Below, piece by piece: positions 1 to 11,159 of a DNA stretch of 64,000 nucleotides. How positions within the stretch are numbered: the first letter of the stretch is position 1; each line of letters begins with the position of its first letter. Source of the DNA: Sclerodactyla briareus (Eukaryota > Echinodermata > Holothuroidea > Dendrochirotida > Sclerodactylidae); contig JAODTK010004398.1 in assembly GCA_026419785.1 (NCBI GenBank), positions 124,001-188,000 on the forward strand, given 5' to 3'. The notes beneath the pieces were generated by a model. That model was not told the DNA's origin. It ran no database searches and saw only the letters and a list, made by a program, of their open reading frames with translations. The translations under genes and the position numbers were made by a program.

Positions 1-599
1 CATCACAATCTTCCAAAAAGACATCCGCCCAGACATAGCCTACCTGGACTAGCATCGGGACGTAACTAAGCACCGAACCAGACACACCACCGTGAGATGA
101 AAAGGGCAGGTGGGTTAGGACGCTTAAGGAGTCTCCAAACCTGGCTAGGCTATGAAAAAAACTGTTGTCGTATCAAATAGGCCTACTGTTTTCGACTTCG
201 ACACTGAACACATCAATCCAGGGTATGCAGAGAAAAGACAGATATTCACTTAGCTGTGGTCCGAAACTCAAAGACTCTCTTCGAACCCGCTTCCGGGCGT
301 GGATTTCACCAGCTTCACCCAATCAACCGAAAGAAGGAAAAAAGACCTGCCTCTGAATTCCAATTCACTCCGTGGCAGCATAAAGTAAGACTGGACGGCG
401 CCTACCCCTTTTTTACGGTGATGAAATCGGCTGTATTTGTAGTCGCCCACTGGCCCTTGACAAACTGCAACATTTTTCTTTCCTTGACGAAGTCAGAGGA
501 ATCTATTGCAGTCATGAAGTGGTGGAGGGAGGTGTGTATTGTAAAACGCTGGCTTGGGAACACGATAACTCGACACCATCGGGCTGGATTAAGCTCATA
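1..599. other. unassigned intergenic sequence
   Basis: No coding exon, RNA gene or repeat structure could be supported here. Short open frames exist on both strands, but they overlap each other and show no recognisable protein features. Confidence 0.4.
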
Positions 600-1790
600 C
601 TTGTATGGTTGTTCCCCATGATGAGTACATGAACCATATTGTTGTGGGGGGTAAGGTCAGAGGTCATCTGAGGTCACCAGGAGTCAAAGACTGAAATCTT
701 GTTGAACACGATAAGTCCAAATTAGTTTGTCTGATCAGGTTCTAATTTGCTGTGTTGTAGCTTCTCCATGGGGAGTAAGGGGACCCTATTGTTTCTGGTT
801 TAGGTTCGGGGGTTGGTGAATTTTTGTGAAAAAATAGAAAATTTGTGAAAAGTCATATTTTGGCCATTTCGGCTTGTGAAACGAACTCGACCCACCTGGA
901 TGGGTGGAAGCTCATTACTTGGTATGTGTGTGTTTCCCATGATGAGTACATGAACCCTATTGTTTTGGGGTACAGGGCAGAGGTCATACGAGGGGTCACC
1001 AGAGGTCAAGTCTGGAAAACCTTGTTGTAAACACGATAAGTATAGAAAACGGTTTGGTTGATCGGTTGAAATTAGTGTTGTAGCTTCATTATGGGGAGTC
1101 AGGAACCCTATGTTTTGGTATAGGTCAGGGACGTAGTGAATTTTTGTGAATTTTTTTTTTGTGGAAAATCAATATATTACCCCATTTGGGATTGTGAACA
1201 TGATAACCTCGACCCCACTTGGAGAGTGAAGTATGCTTGGATGTGTGGTACCCATGATGAGTACATGAACCCTATTGTTTTGAGGTCAGGTCAGGGAGTC
1301 ATCTGAGGCCACCAGGAGTGTCAAAGTCTTGAAAACCTTGTAAACACGATAATTCCAGAAAAATTTTTTTGGGGGTTTTAGCTATCGGGTTGAAATTGGT
1401 GTGTAATGCTTTCCTATGGGGAGTAAGTACAGGAATCCTATTGTTTTTGCTTAGGTCAGGGGTGAATTTTAGTCGAAAATGGAAATTTTGTGAAAAGTCA
1501 CTGTTTTGGCTAATTAAGGCTTGTGAACACGTTAACTCAACCCCAGCTGAATGGAGGAAGCTCATACTTGGTATGTGTGTACATGAAACCCATATTTCGG
1601 GGTCAGGGTTAGGCGTCAGAGGTCATGATGAGTACATGAACCCGATTGTTTGAGTGGTCAACCAGAGGGCCAAGTCTGAAATCCTTGAAAATAATGTGGT
1701 AGTATCGTATCAAGAGTATAGGAACCCTATTGGTTGGTTGGGCAAATGTGAAATTTGTCAGACGCTATGTTTCCAATGATGAGCTCCTCT
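600..1790 (+). repeat. tandem copies of a dispersed repeat (~320-370 bp unit)
   Basis: A unit that begins near the phrase CCATGATGAGTACATGAAC and continues through AGGTCATCTGAGGTCACC recurs at about 612, 938, 1250 and 1626. The spacing is roughly 320-370 bp and the copies are diverged. Related sequence lies on the opposite strand at about 48870-49150, 60720-60960 and 63000-63990, so this is a dispersed family with a local tandem run. No protein is encoded. The type of element is unknown. Confidence 0.75.
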
Positions 1791-2039
1791 CAATTGGTCC
1801 TTGTGTCTGGCTAGGGGTGGTCAGGAAGAGTCAAGGACTCACTAAGCCTTTTTGGCTTTGGTTTTGTTAGTTGTTTTGCAGTCCTTAGTAGATGTGCGTC
1901 AATAAATTCGTATTCAGTAGCGCTACCACCGAAAAAAAAAATGGTGAGAAAATGTGGGAAGAGGAAGGGGAAAGGAGGGAACGGAGAAAATGGAAATACA
2001 AAAAAATGCAAGTGAGGAGATAAGAAAGTGGAAAACGAG

Positions 2040-2640
2040 AGAAGGGCTATAGCATGGCGCCCCCAACGGTGGGGGCGGGGGGACATGTCCCCCTCCACTT
2101 TAAAAAGTGGGGGGGGCGGGGGGGGGGGGGGGGATATAATATCGTTTGTCCCCCACTTGTCAGGACCGTAATAAAAAATAATAGGCAGATGCCCGATTTT
2201 GTATCACCTTAAACTGTTTAATTTTTGTCTAACCAATTAATAATCGCGAGATGAAAATTTCGTGGAAAATTTGGGGAGGAAAAAAGCAAAGTGAAAAAAT
2301 GCCGATTTTTGCCAGACTTCCCCCGATAAAATGCCCGGGACACATGCAATTTTTGTTTCGCGCGCTTCAGTCGCGCGCGCGTAGTTTCCAAGACTGACTT
2401 GAAAATTCGGGTACAAATTTTCGGCTCCAAAAGTGGAGTGGTCCCGTACGCCCTAGGCTTTTACCTTCGATCCCACAAGGGACTTGGTAGACCCCTGGAT
2501 CTCACGCAAACAAAGCCAGAGTTATAAAAGGTAATAACCAAAAATTACCATGTGTGATACTACGTAAATAATCTTAGGCACAATGACAACTTTTCTGTCG
2601 GTCTTTTCCGATACGACTGGTTATCCACATTTTTTTCTGT
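2040..2640 (+). repeat. dispersed repeat, copy 1 of a direct pair
   Basis: This segment starts with a short inverted G/C-rich stem around CCACTTTAAAAAGTGG. It continues through AATTTTTGTCTAACCA and ends in sequence resembling AATGACAACTTTTCTGTC. The same order of motifs recurs at about 3970-4800 in the same orientation, with insertions and deletions, so the two are copies of one repeat. It contains a long G homopolymer near 2109-2134. No coding function is seen. Confidence 0.6.
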
Positions 2641-3055
2641 TACCAAATGTGAAGAAAACCAATGGCCTTGGGTTGTTCTAATGCACACTCAGGTACTTGC
2701 TAATATGTTTAACAGTTGTTCCATGTGAAATAGTGCATGATGGGACGTTGTGTCACCGTCGCCCGACCTATACAATCTCTGGGACTCACGGAGACTGAGG
2801 TGTTGAGGTGATTACTAGCTTGTTATAAAGCCTTGATTAAGTTTCAGGTTTTTTGTGAAATGAAATGGAGGAAGATCTGATTAATCACAGGAAGGGTACC
2901 TGGCAGCAGCTAATACAATGGCCGCAGATTGTACTCAATTCCTCGCAGGTGCCCATTTAACACCTAATAATTGGTGAATTAAAAAAGGGGTTTTCTGCCT
3001 GGGGAAGTGGGGGCGGCTGGGGCCCCCTCCCCAGGCCCCCCGGTTCAAACGCCCT

Positions 3056-3262
3056 TGCGGCCAGTGGCCAGCCCTCAGCTCGAGGGAAGAATGTAAAAAA
3101 ATCACTATCACAGAGGAGTCCAATGGGAAGGGCTGTTGGTGGACAAATTGGGGTAATTAATTAATTGGATTTAATTAAAAATCTAATCTTACACTATGCA
3201 AAAAATGTAACTAGCCTAGCCAGTGGAATGCTCCATCCACCCAACAAGTTTCACCTGATTGC
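3056..3262 (+). repeat. left arm of a ~2.1 kb inverted-repeat element
   Basis: The arm runs from GGCCAGTGGCCAGCCC through CAATGGGAAGGGCTG and TAATTAATTAATTGGATTTA to CAAGTTTCACCTGATTGC. Its reverse complement is present at about 4976-5190 with modest divergence. Another degenerate direct copy of part of the arm follows at about 3300-3440. Long inverted arms around ~1.7 kb of unrelated sequence suggest a foldback or DNA-transposon structure. Its class is not identified. Confidence 0.65.
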
Positions 3263-3969
3263 ATGTACGGTGCAGAAGTTACGAATGAGACGTTATAGGG
3301 GCAATAATTAGATTAATTAAATTGCGTCACATATGCAAACAAAATGTTACCTCAGCCTAGCTAGTGGCCTGTTTCATCCACTCACCAAGTTAAACCATGA
3401 TCGCACGTTACGTTTTCAGAGTACGAATGAAGTGATGAACGGACGACGAACGAACGAACGAACGGAAGGTGAGACATGATGACTTGTAGAGATGCTTACC
3501 CGCAGCCTAAAGAAAGGTGACCGTGTCCGGAAGATCGGGTATTATGTCGGCCTGTACATTATTGAGCTACAGGTCGTTTGGTCGTACAGTGGCCAAAATA
3601 ATGAGGCGTTTTCAGGCGCGGATCCGGGGGGGGGGGGGACCCGGGCGCGCCCCCCTCACCCCTAAAAATCTCGAGAGGATTTTTTGTTTTTTGACGGAAC
3701 TGAGCACGTTGAGTTTAAGTTGACACAAGCCACATCTGCCATCTGTCCCACAGTCAGAAGAAGCACACATGAGGATGGATTGTATTGTAGGTATTCTTAG
3801 TCCTCGAAAGCTATCGCGTATTTAGGCCGGCAAACTCTACTATTCGTTAACGGACCCGAGTGCGCTCCCCATGTTAGAGCGGCACAAACGCGCTTTGAAA
3901 TGTTGTGCGGGGAAAACGAACATCTCTTTGATGATGAAGAAGAAACATTCGGTCAGCAGATTTGTAGAC

Positions 3970-4800
3970 ATGAGCGCAACAGGCGGAGACGTTGTTCCAC
4001 CCCCACTTTCAAAAAGTGGGGGATGGGGGGGGGAGGGATATCGGGGATGGGATGGGATATCATCTCGTTGTTTTTTCTCACACCCCCCACTATTCCGGAC
4101 AGTAATAAAAAAAAAATAGCACATTTCCGATTTTGCTCACTCTAAACTGATTCAATTTTTGTCTAACCACACGAAAATGCGTTGGAGTTGGTCTTTCTTA
4201 AGGTCACTAACCAGGTGCGGACACAGATGAAGATCTGGACCCGACTAGGGCCGAATTAAAAGTATTACCCATGTTTCATAACCGAATTCTCGAATTTTAA
4301 TCGAATAGCCAAAAGGGATAATTTGTTTTTTTGCGCGCAATGTCGTTTTTATCTAGGGTGTCGGCTAAATAAATATTGCGATGTAATGCTTCGAATCATT
4401 TTGTTCACTCGAATAATATCGGGAGCCGTGGGGAGACGACTGCCCCACCCCCCCCCCCAATTTTTCTGAGGATGAAAAATCGTGGAAAACTTGGAAAGGA
4501 AAAAAGCCAAGTGAAAAAAAAGCGATAAAATAAAATGACAAAAAAAAATTCGAGCGCCCGGGGGTCCGGCAGTTCCCGATGAGTGACTTGTAAAATTCGA
4601 GTCAAAATTTCTGTTCCCGAATTGATGTTCGGTTACGTCTATGGCTATTCCCTTCGCTCCCACCAGGGACTGTTCGGTAACCCCTGGATCCCCGCACAAA
4701 GGCAGGTTGAAAGGTAATAAAAAATCCCATGTGTGATATTCGGTAAATTCATCTTAGCATGCACAATGACACCTTTTTTGTCTGTCTTTTACTCAACTCA
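3970..4800 (+). repeat. dispersed repeat, copy 2 of a direct pair
   Basis: Its motifs match those at 2040-2640 in the same order, including a CCCACTTTCAAAAAGTGGG stem, AATTTTTGTCTAACCA, and the final AATGACACCTTTTTTGTCTG stretch. About 200 bp of extra sequence lies within this copy. It is inside the inverted-arm element spanning 3056-5190. Confidence 0.6.
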
Positions 4801-4975
4801 CCCATGTAGATGGGTGCTATTGAAGCCTGCAAGTGCGTTTCCGTCGATCGGAGGGTATGTGAAATCTGTAAATTCTCTTGTTGCGCTTCGCGCCAACCGA
4901 CTGTGGTGGCGCTCCCTCATGGTCATTTGCATTCGATGTGGTCCCCCCCCCACTTTTCCAAACGGATCGACGCCC

Positions 4976-5190
4976 ATGCGTAATGCAATCAGGTTTAAAC
5001 TTGGTGGGTGGATGGAGCATGTCATCTCGGCTAGGCCTAGTTCCTTTTTTTGCCTAGTGTTATTAGATTTTAATTAAATCCAATTAATTAATTACCCCAA
5101 TTTTCTACCCACAGCCTTCCATTGAGCTCTCTGTGAGCGTGGTTTGTTACCCCACCCCTTCGGAGCTTCAGGGCTGGCCCCTGGCCGAGC
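4976..5190 (-). repeat. right arm of the ~2.1 kb inverted-repeat element
   Basis: Read on the minus strand, this arm follows the left arm at 3056-3262 base by base with scattered substitutions and indels. It includes GGCCAGGGGCCAGCCC, CAATGGAAGGCTG and the TAATTAATTAATTGGATTTA core. The match stops on both sides at about the same points, which defines the arm length. Confidence 0.65.
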
Positions 5191-5199
5191 AGGCACTGT

Positions 5200-7540
5200 T
5201 TAATTTGTCTGTCAGCACTGAGGTGGCTGGAATAAGGCATAATGGGGGCTAACAAACAGAGGCGTTCGTTGGAAGATCTGTCATCACCTCATGATGTAGG
5301 TGTTGGATAGACTCTCCATGTGGATCCAAGTGTGTGTTTCCACTTTTCACCGCTACAGGCCTAGACGTGAGTTGTGCTGGGTACACATGAAGTTTTGATG
5401 GGTATATATAGCCAATATACATGCCTTTGAATGAGTTAGTTGGGCCAGTGTACTTGTTGCTGGACACTGATAGCAAAGATTAGGCTAATGTGGTAGATAT
5501 GTTCCAAGCCATTCCAAGGTTATGACAGAGGTCAGTACAGGTCAATTAAATTGAACACACAATGACACTGTGGATTGGTGAAGAACATGCAGTGTAAATC
5601 TCGCCACAGGAATCATGCCGTCCGCAGTATCAAGACGTTTCGACTCGCGCTTGCCATAGTTATCCTCAGATATCTTGAGTTAGTTGGTATGAATGCACAT
5701 GGTAAATTTTCCACAATAATGAGTCGTCACAAAACCGCACGTTAACACACAACTTTGGGGGAGAAAAAATATCAAATTTGTGAGAATTTTTGGCCATTTT
5801 TTTGAGGGGGGGGGGGGCTGGTTACAATAACCGATTGTTTTCACATTTTTTAACAAGTTAATATCAGATAATACAACATTTCCATCCCATTTCAGGCTCG
5901 AATCACCGAAATTGTGGGTCTTACGTTATTGTCAGCCCAACTCTGGAGATTTTCCATCATATTTGGAGATCGAAATGACTTAATGGTTTCAGATTTTGTG
6001 TTCAGGCAAAGATTAAAAAAAAAACCCATAGATTTTCGATTCTTTCACTGAGGTTCTGGTGAATTTCACTGAGAGATTATGTGTTTTTGGGGGGAAGGAG
6101 GAGGGGGATCCTAATTTTGATTTCTGTCTCCTTGAACTGTTGAGGTAATGATACAATGAGCATGGCTCAAGACTGTACTTACCGACATCGATGGTAATAT
6201 ACGTTTACAACACTTATTCTTCGAGAAGCGCTTTCACGCGCTTGGCAATGACCCACTCACTCTCTCAAAATTAAAGGGGACGTCAAATTGTTTGATTTGA
6301 TTTATTTGAATTCCACAAGTTCAGGAAGCCAATGAGGCTCATCAAGGAACCCTAGCCTGGCCGTATTGATCGTGGATGAGCACTGATTACTGGGACATTT
6401 ATAGAATTGAGCTGCCAGTCTTTTGTTTTGCTCGTCTTGAGTGATGAAATGGCTGAAGGCCAACAACATCGAGACCGTGATACGTGGATGACCAGCTGCA
6501 GCCCCCTGCGAAATAGGCTATGTGAGCACTAGCCCCCCCCCCCCTCCTCCCACTTCCCCACCCGACCGCGGAGGCATTATAAGAGTGGGTGCTGATCATC
6601 GATGCGCCCACCATCTAAGCGAGCGCCACTATCGGTGGACGCGTATAGGGTACAAGAAATTTTCCGTCTTACAGAGTTCTTCAGATCGCAGGAAAAACCC
6701 TCTTCCGTGTGTTTCCCGAAATTGAGAGATACGTTCCAGTACTACTTCCAGAAGTCGTGTTTCATTTAGAAGAAAGAAATCACTAAAAACTAATTGCTTC
6801 TTGTTTATCCAGGCCACGCCCCTGACCAGGTTGACCCTGCCGGGGCTGCATTAGCCTGTTGAAACGGGCGTTTGACTTCGTACACCTCGTATCAGCCTCA
6901 TTCATAGGCGGCGCGAGCGGGGGCGGGGGACGTCGGGGGAGACGCGTCCCCCAAAAATGAAGTGGGGGGGTCCGCCCCCTAAAATTGATGAAATGAAAAC
7001 AGAATGAAATTTGAAAATTAACAACAACAGCGACATGAAACTATCATTAGCGATCTGCGGAACATGATGGAATATAGATAATAGATATCATTATAACAAG
7101 CCTAAATAAATGTGAAACTAGTCAGTATCCTTTTTAAGTTCAACAAATGTTGCCATACTGAACCCGTTGGCGCCTGGTCTGCGATATTCGCAGCTTGTAC
7201 GATATCTGTAAATCTTGGCCCAGGTCACCAGTCAGTTCCTAAGATCGACTATATGCTGTGAGCTGGGCGCTAACTTCGTCAACAAGAAGAAACACGAGTT
7301 GGCATTTTTGGCAAATACAAGTGATGACCGACTGACTGTAATGCTAGTCGCTTGACTAGGCCTACTAGATTATTCAAGATGGACAATACTCACCGCTGTA
7401 TGTACAAGGCCACAATACTCGGCAACAGAAGTGGGGCATTTGAAAAATGTTAGTCGTTAGATTAAAATAGAAGAGTGATGCTTGCATTTTTGTTCATCTT
7501 TTATGATGAACATGAAAGAATACCCAAATGACATGAATGA
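5200..7540. other. intergenic sequence without recognised genes
   Basis: No conserved exon could be read on either strand. Visible features are only short G/C homopolymers (about 5805-5818, 6533-6545) and G-rich patches near 6910-6970 resembling ends of the transposon-like sequences elsewhere in the window. Confidence 0.4.
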
Positions 7541-7547
7541 CATTATC

Positions 7548-8858
7548 CAGGGCCGTAGCGAGCGGGGGGGGGGGGGGTGGGGGCCACACCCCCCAAATAA
7601 TTCGTGCCGTCGGCAAATTTTCAGTCTGTTTTCAGTCTGTCGGCAAAAAGGAGAAAGAGGAGAAGGAAAAGGAAAAGGGAAAGGAAGAAAGAGGAGAAGG
7701 AAAAGGAAAAGGGAAAGGAAGAAAGAGGAGAAGGGAAAGGAAAAGGGAAAGGAAGAAAGAGGAGAAGGAAAAGGAAAAGGGAAAGGAAGAAAGAGGAGAA
7801 GGGAAAGGAAAAGGGAAAGGAAGAAAGAGGAGAAGGAAAAGGAAAAGGGAAAGGGAGAAAGAGGAGAAGGGAAAGGAAAAGGGAAAGGAAAAGGGAAGTG
7901 AGAGAGGGAATGGGGAAGACAGGATAAATGGAAAATGAGGAATAGAAAAAAAAACGGTAGCCAGACTTTATCGGCTATTTCGACTTTTGGCTCTTCATCT
8001 AATTGGCCCATCCGGCGTCGGCAAGAGAATGGCACGCCGGCAAACATATATTGTGACGGTTGTAGCTGTCGTGTATTGGACGAGTGACCGAGTCTGTCAG
8101 CAATTCGGCAAAAGGGGGAATAAAGGCGTTAGCGTTGACATTTTATTTTCCATGAGTACGACAGTACTTTGAAAGTTTTTGTTTCTTGTCCTATATTCCA
8201 GAGATACATAAAAAAATTCAAGCCATTTTGCTGATAACACAAGAAAGAAGTTCCCAGATGAAACAGTCGGTTTATTAGGCGGGGAATCATGCAGCGCATA
8301 GCGGTTAGAGTACAAGGCGGAGAGACAGAAGGCACCCCCCCCCCCCCAGTTTTTTAGATCAAAAATTTGGGCAGGAAACTGACTACCCAACTTTGGGCAC
8401 AGAATAAGTACAATCTGGTTGAGATATCCTAATGCATAAGTGGAAAGAAGATGTATAAATGGCCGAATCTTGATCAATAGCACCATTGAAGTGCCAATTT
8501 TTTTTGCGCGCTCCGCGCGCAGTGTGTACTTAATGGCCTGCTTCATATACTCACGAGCTGCAGTAAAAATCGCGTATCGTTTTATAGGATTCGGGGCAAA
8601 AATGTTTCGTACGTTTTCAAATTGAACGTTCCCGCGTACCTGGTGAGCTGGGTCGAATAATTTCTGAACGCCCAATTTTTACTGAAAATATTGCACCAGA
8701 TTGCATCTGAGGACGTTTTCATGTTCAAAATTTTCCAATGGGGAGGGGGACACCCCCCCCCTTAAAAACCCCTCCCTCATATCAGTCACCATTGCCAGAT
8801 CCGTCGGCAAAACATAATCTCTACACCCCCCAATCCTCAACCCTCCGCTACGCCCCTG
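7548..8858. mobile_element. hAT-like non-autonomous DNA element (~1.3 kb)
   Basis: The left end reads CAGGGCCGTAGCG and the right end CGCTACGCCCCTG, which is an inverted repeat with one mismatch. It is flanked by ACATTATC on the left and ACTTTATC on the right. This is a 7/8 match, as expected for an aged 8-bp target duplication of the hAT superfamily. No transposase reading frame is visible. The interior holds a ~270 bp polypurine minisatellite and several C/G homopolymers. Ends and target duplication are seen directly; the superfamily is inferred. Confidence 0.65.
7650..7905 (+). repeat. polypurine minisatellite
   Basis: About 255 bases contain almost only A and G. They are built from a 34-bp-like unit of GGAAAAGGAAAAGGGAAAGG followed by AAGAAAGAGGAGAA and its GGGAAAGG variant, repeated seven or more times. 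The long Lys/Glu/Gly-rich open frames here are a consequence of the repeat. Mirror symmetry makes intramolecular triplex formation possible. Confidence 0.9.
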
Positions 8859-9194
8859 ACTTTATCATTCACTATCTTGCAGTACTGGCTTGTTATGTTT
8901 TACGTACGTTTCAATAAAAAAGACACTAAAAACAGCATGATTTATGTCTCAAACTGTAATACTGTTAAAAATTGTTATAAATTGTTACAGATATGTTGTC
9001 GATACAAAATAACATATTTGAAACCTTGATTCCTTGTTCGTTACAACACTTCATCGCCAACGAAAAAGGTGTTACTTACGTTTCAAATACACCAAATTTG
9101 TCCACTTTTGTGTCTTTGAAACGTACGTACTACTTGTTCACTTATTGTTCAACTATTTAAAAGCGAAGAAACTAAAGTGTTAAAACTGTTAATC

Positions 9195-9270
9195 TTTCCC
9201 CGGGAGTCGACCTGAACCCCTAACAGACTGCAAGTCCAATACGCTAACCACGTGACCACAGGAGGATTGC
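9195..9270 (-). repeat. tRNA-derived sequence (SINE head or tRNA pseudogene)
   Basis: On the minus strand the sequence GTGGTTAGCGTATTGGACTT resembles a tRNA D-arm/A-box. It is followed by TGCAGTC and then GGTCGACTCCC, which resembles a T-arm/B-box. The expected seven-base acceptor stem and a clean T-arm are not found, so a functional tRNA gene is unlikely. A tRNA-derived SINE fragment fits better. Confidence 0.4.
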
Positions 9271-9539
9271 CAACTGGGGGGCGGGAAAGGGGCTACCTGT
9301 GTGAGCATCATCATTACTCAGTCTCGATCAGTGCACTGAAATCACCGGAATGAGGAAGAAATCGATTTTTCTTAGATGGGGGTGGGGGGTCCAAGGTGTG
9401 ACACCCGTTCCCCGGGATCTCCCTCAGCGGAATTTTGCTGTCTCCAAACCCATCTAATATGCATTATCATTCTTCTAACATCCTTTTATTAATAACTACG
9501 ATTTTGCAGCATGGCCCGTTTTATGGCTGGTACATATAG

Positions 9540-9700
9540 CTACAACGCTCGGGAAGTGCCGTTTTTTCGGCCATCTGGGAGGTTTGGTAGAACCCAAAAT
9601 TTTATTGTACGCTCCGCGCCAACCGATGGTGGCGCTCCGCTTAAATAGTAACAGCAAAGTTTGGCCTGCGTCCCCCCCCCCCCCCCCCTAAATTTGTAGG
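9540..9700 (+). repeat. single copy of the 47.6-48.1 kb repeat unit
   Basis: The order CTCGGGAAGTGCCGTTTTTT, a GGGAGGTTTGGTAGAAC-like segment, TTGTACGCTCCGCGCCAACC and GATGGTGGCGCTCCG matches the units found three times in tandem at 47560-48075. A shorter match (GCGCTTCGCGCCAACCGACT) occurs near 4885. This is a dispersed repeat of unknown type. Confidence 0.5.
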
Positions 9701-10825
9701 CTCCGCCGCCACTGGTCTCATTCACTCATGGCGCACATGGCCCTTTAACCAATCGTGATTTGCCTAAAACATATGTTAGTGATATTTCAAAGTGAACTTC
9801 GCCCGTGGTATAGATACTAAAGTGCGATAGCCCCCTTTATTTTAGGAACGGCTTCTCCATATCGTCCCTGCTTACAGGCTACCTATCGTCTGCTTTCAAG
9901 TCAGTCTAGGCTGCATGTGACTATAGCAAGGTGCATCCAACAATACTGTTTCAGAGATGCGCCCCCAGTTTGTCTAGCTTGGGTAACACTAATGAATGAC
10001 GTTTCCTACTACTGTGGCGTTGTACTGTATCGTAATTCACATGCACCATGTGGTATGTGGGGAAAGCTGCTCTGAAACTGCCTTTTCAGCGCACGTTTTC
10101 GCAGGTATGACACGTTTTTAATTTCTCTCCAAAATGTCATAATCAGCAAGTTTACCTTGCAACACCCTCAATCCATGCAACTGTAATGTAAGCAATGTCG
10201 TTCCTCACATGGAAGGTCACGTTGAACTCCGTAAAATGCTCTTCAGACGTAATAAATGCTGAATTGAAATGTAGGCGGTCGGTGGAAGTGCCACCACGTT
10301 ACTATTAGCCACCAGTCCACTCAAAACGTTTCCAGTAACACTATTTTAGGCCTACCGAATTACCCCTCAGTAACTTTACTTAGGCTAGGCCTACGGTTCC
10401 ATTACATGCGGCTAGGCCTGCTATTACTATTACTAATAATAAGGTACTGACAGTGAAATAAAGGACTTGAATTTAGAATCCCGCTGTCAATAGATGGCCG
10501 GTGAGTGGGTAACTGCCGGTTTCAATAGCAACCAAATTCTGATACATTTTGTTCTTGGTTTTCCTAAATTCTTCTTCACATGTTTTTTCAAACTCGAATG
10601 AGGCCGTTTTTTCGATCGCCGAACGCAGCCTAATATTAGCCGAGGCTAAGGCCTAGCCACAGGCCCCTCAATGTTTCAGTAACAGATAAGCAGCCTGCGT
10701 TTTTTCCGATTCCCAACTTGATTTTGATCTACTCCATCATCTTTGGAGAAAACATTTGCCTCTCCTGGAGGATTTTGCCGTTGTGAATCCGCTCTGCAGT
10801 ATTTTTTTTCTTCAAAACTTGTTAG

Positions 10826-11125
10826 TCTTGGTGTGTGAGTGAATTTTTCTGGTCTCAAGACTCTCGTTTTCCATGAAAAGTCAAAGTGTGCACATTTCAT
10901 TTGTTTTTATTGGTGGGCCATTAATTGCAATATCACTATCACCAGTGACATTACCATTGAGTAATCACCATGCAGGATTATAGACAATTCAGCATTTTGC
11001 TTCCTGAATTTAGCCGCTGCAGCTGTTTTTTTCTGGTTACCCCAAAAAATTGTGCATACTTTGACTCTCACTGGACACCGAGATGTCCTGGGACCAGAAA
11101 ATTCACTCATACTGCTTCAAAGCTT
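10826..11125. repeat. inverted repeat, ~75 bp arms
   Basis: The left arm, about 10835-10900, contains GTGAGTGAATTTTTCTGGTC and AAAGTCAAAGTGTGCACA. The right arm, about 11050-11120, is its diverged reverse complement, containing GACCAGAAAATTCACTC and TGTGCATACTTTGACT. Roughly 150 bp lie between the arms. It could be a small foldback element. No gene is associated. Confidence 0.5.
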
Positions 11126-11159
11126 CTCCTACAGTTCAAATGGATTTCGTGAAACCTGG

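Larger units (their letters stand above)
8860..10800. other. intergenic sequence upstream of RPLP0
   Basis: No coding exon is visible. A repeat fragment related to the 47.56-48.08 kb family lies at about 9540-9700. A tRNA-like sequence lies at 9195-9270. The RPLP0 promoter and first untranslated exon could be in or near this stretch. One weak candidate donor (GTGAGT near 10501) was noticed, but the transcription start was not identified. Confidence 0.35.

Noticed and set aside
7482..8047. Lys/Glu/Gly-rich and Phe/Pro/Ser-rich open frames
   Set aside because: They are translations of the polypurine minisatellite on both strands, not genes.
9195..9270. Functional tRNA gene
   Set aside because: The acceptor stem and T-arm do not form properly. 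Kept only as a tRNA-derived sequence.
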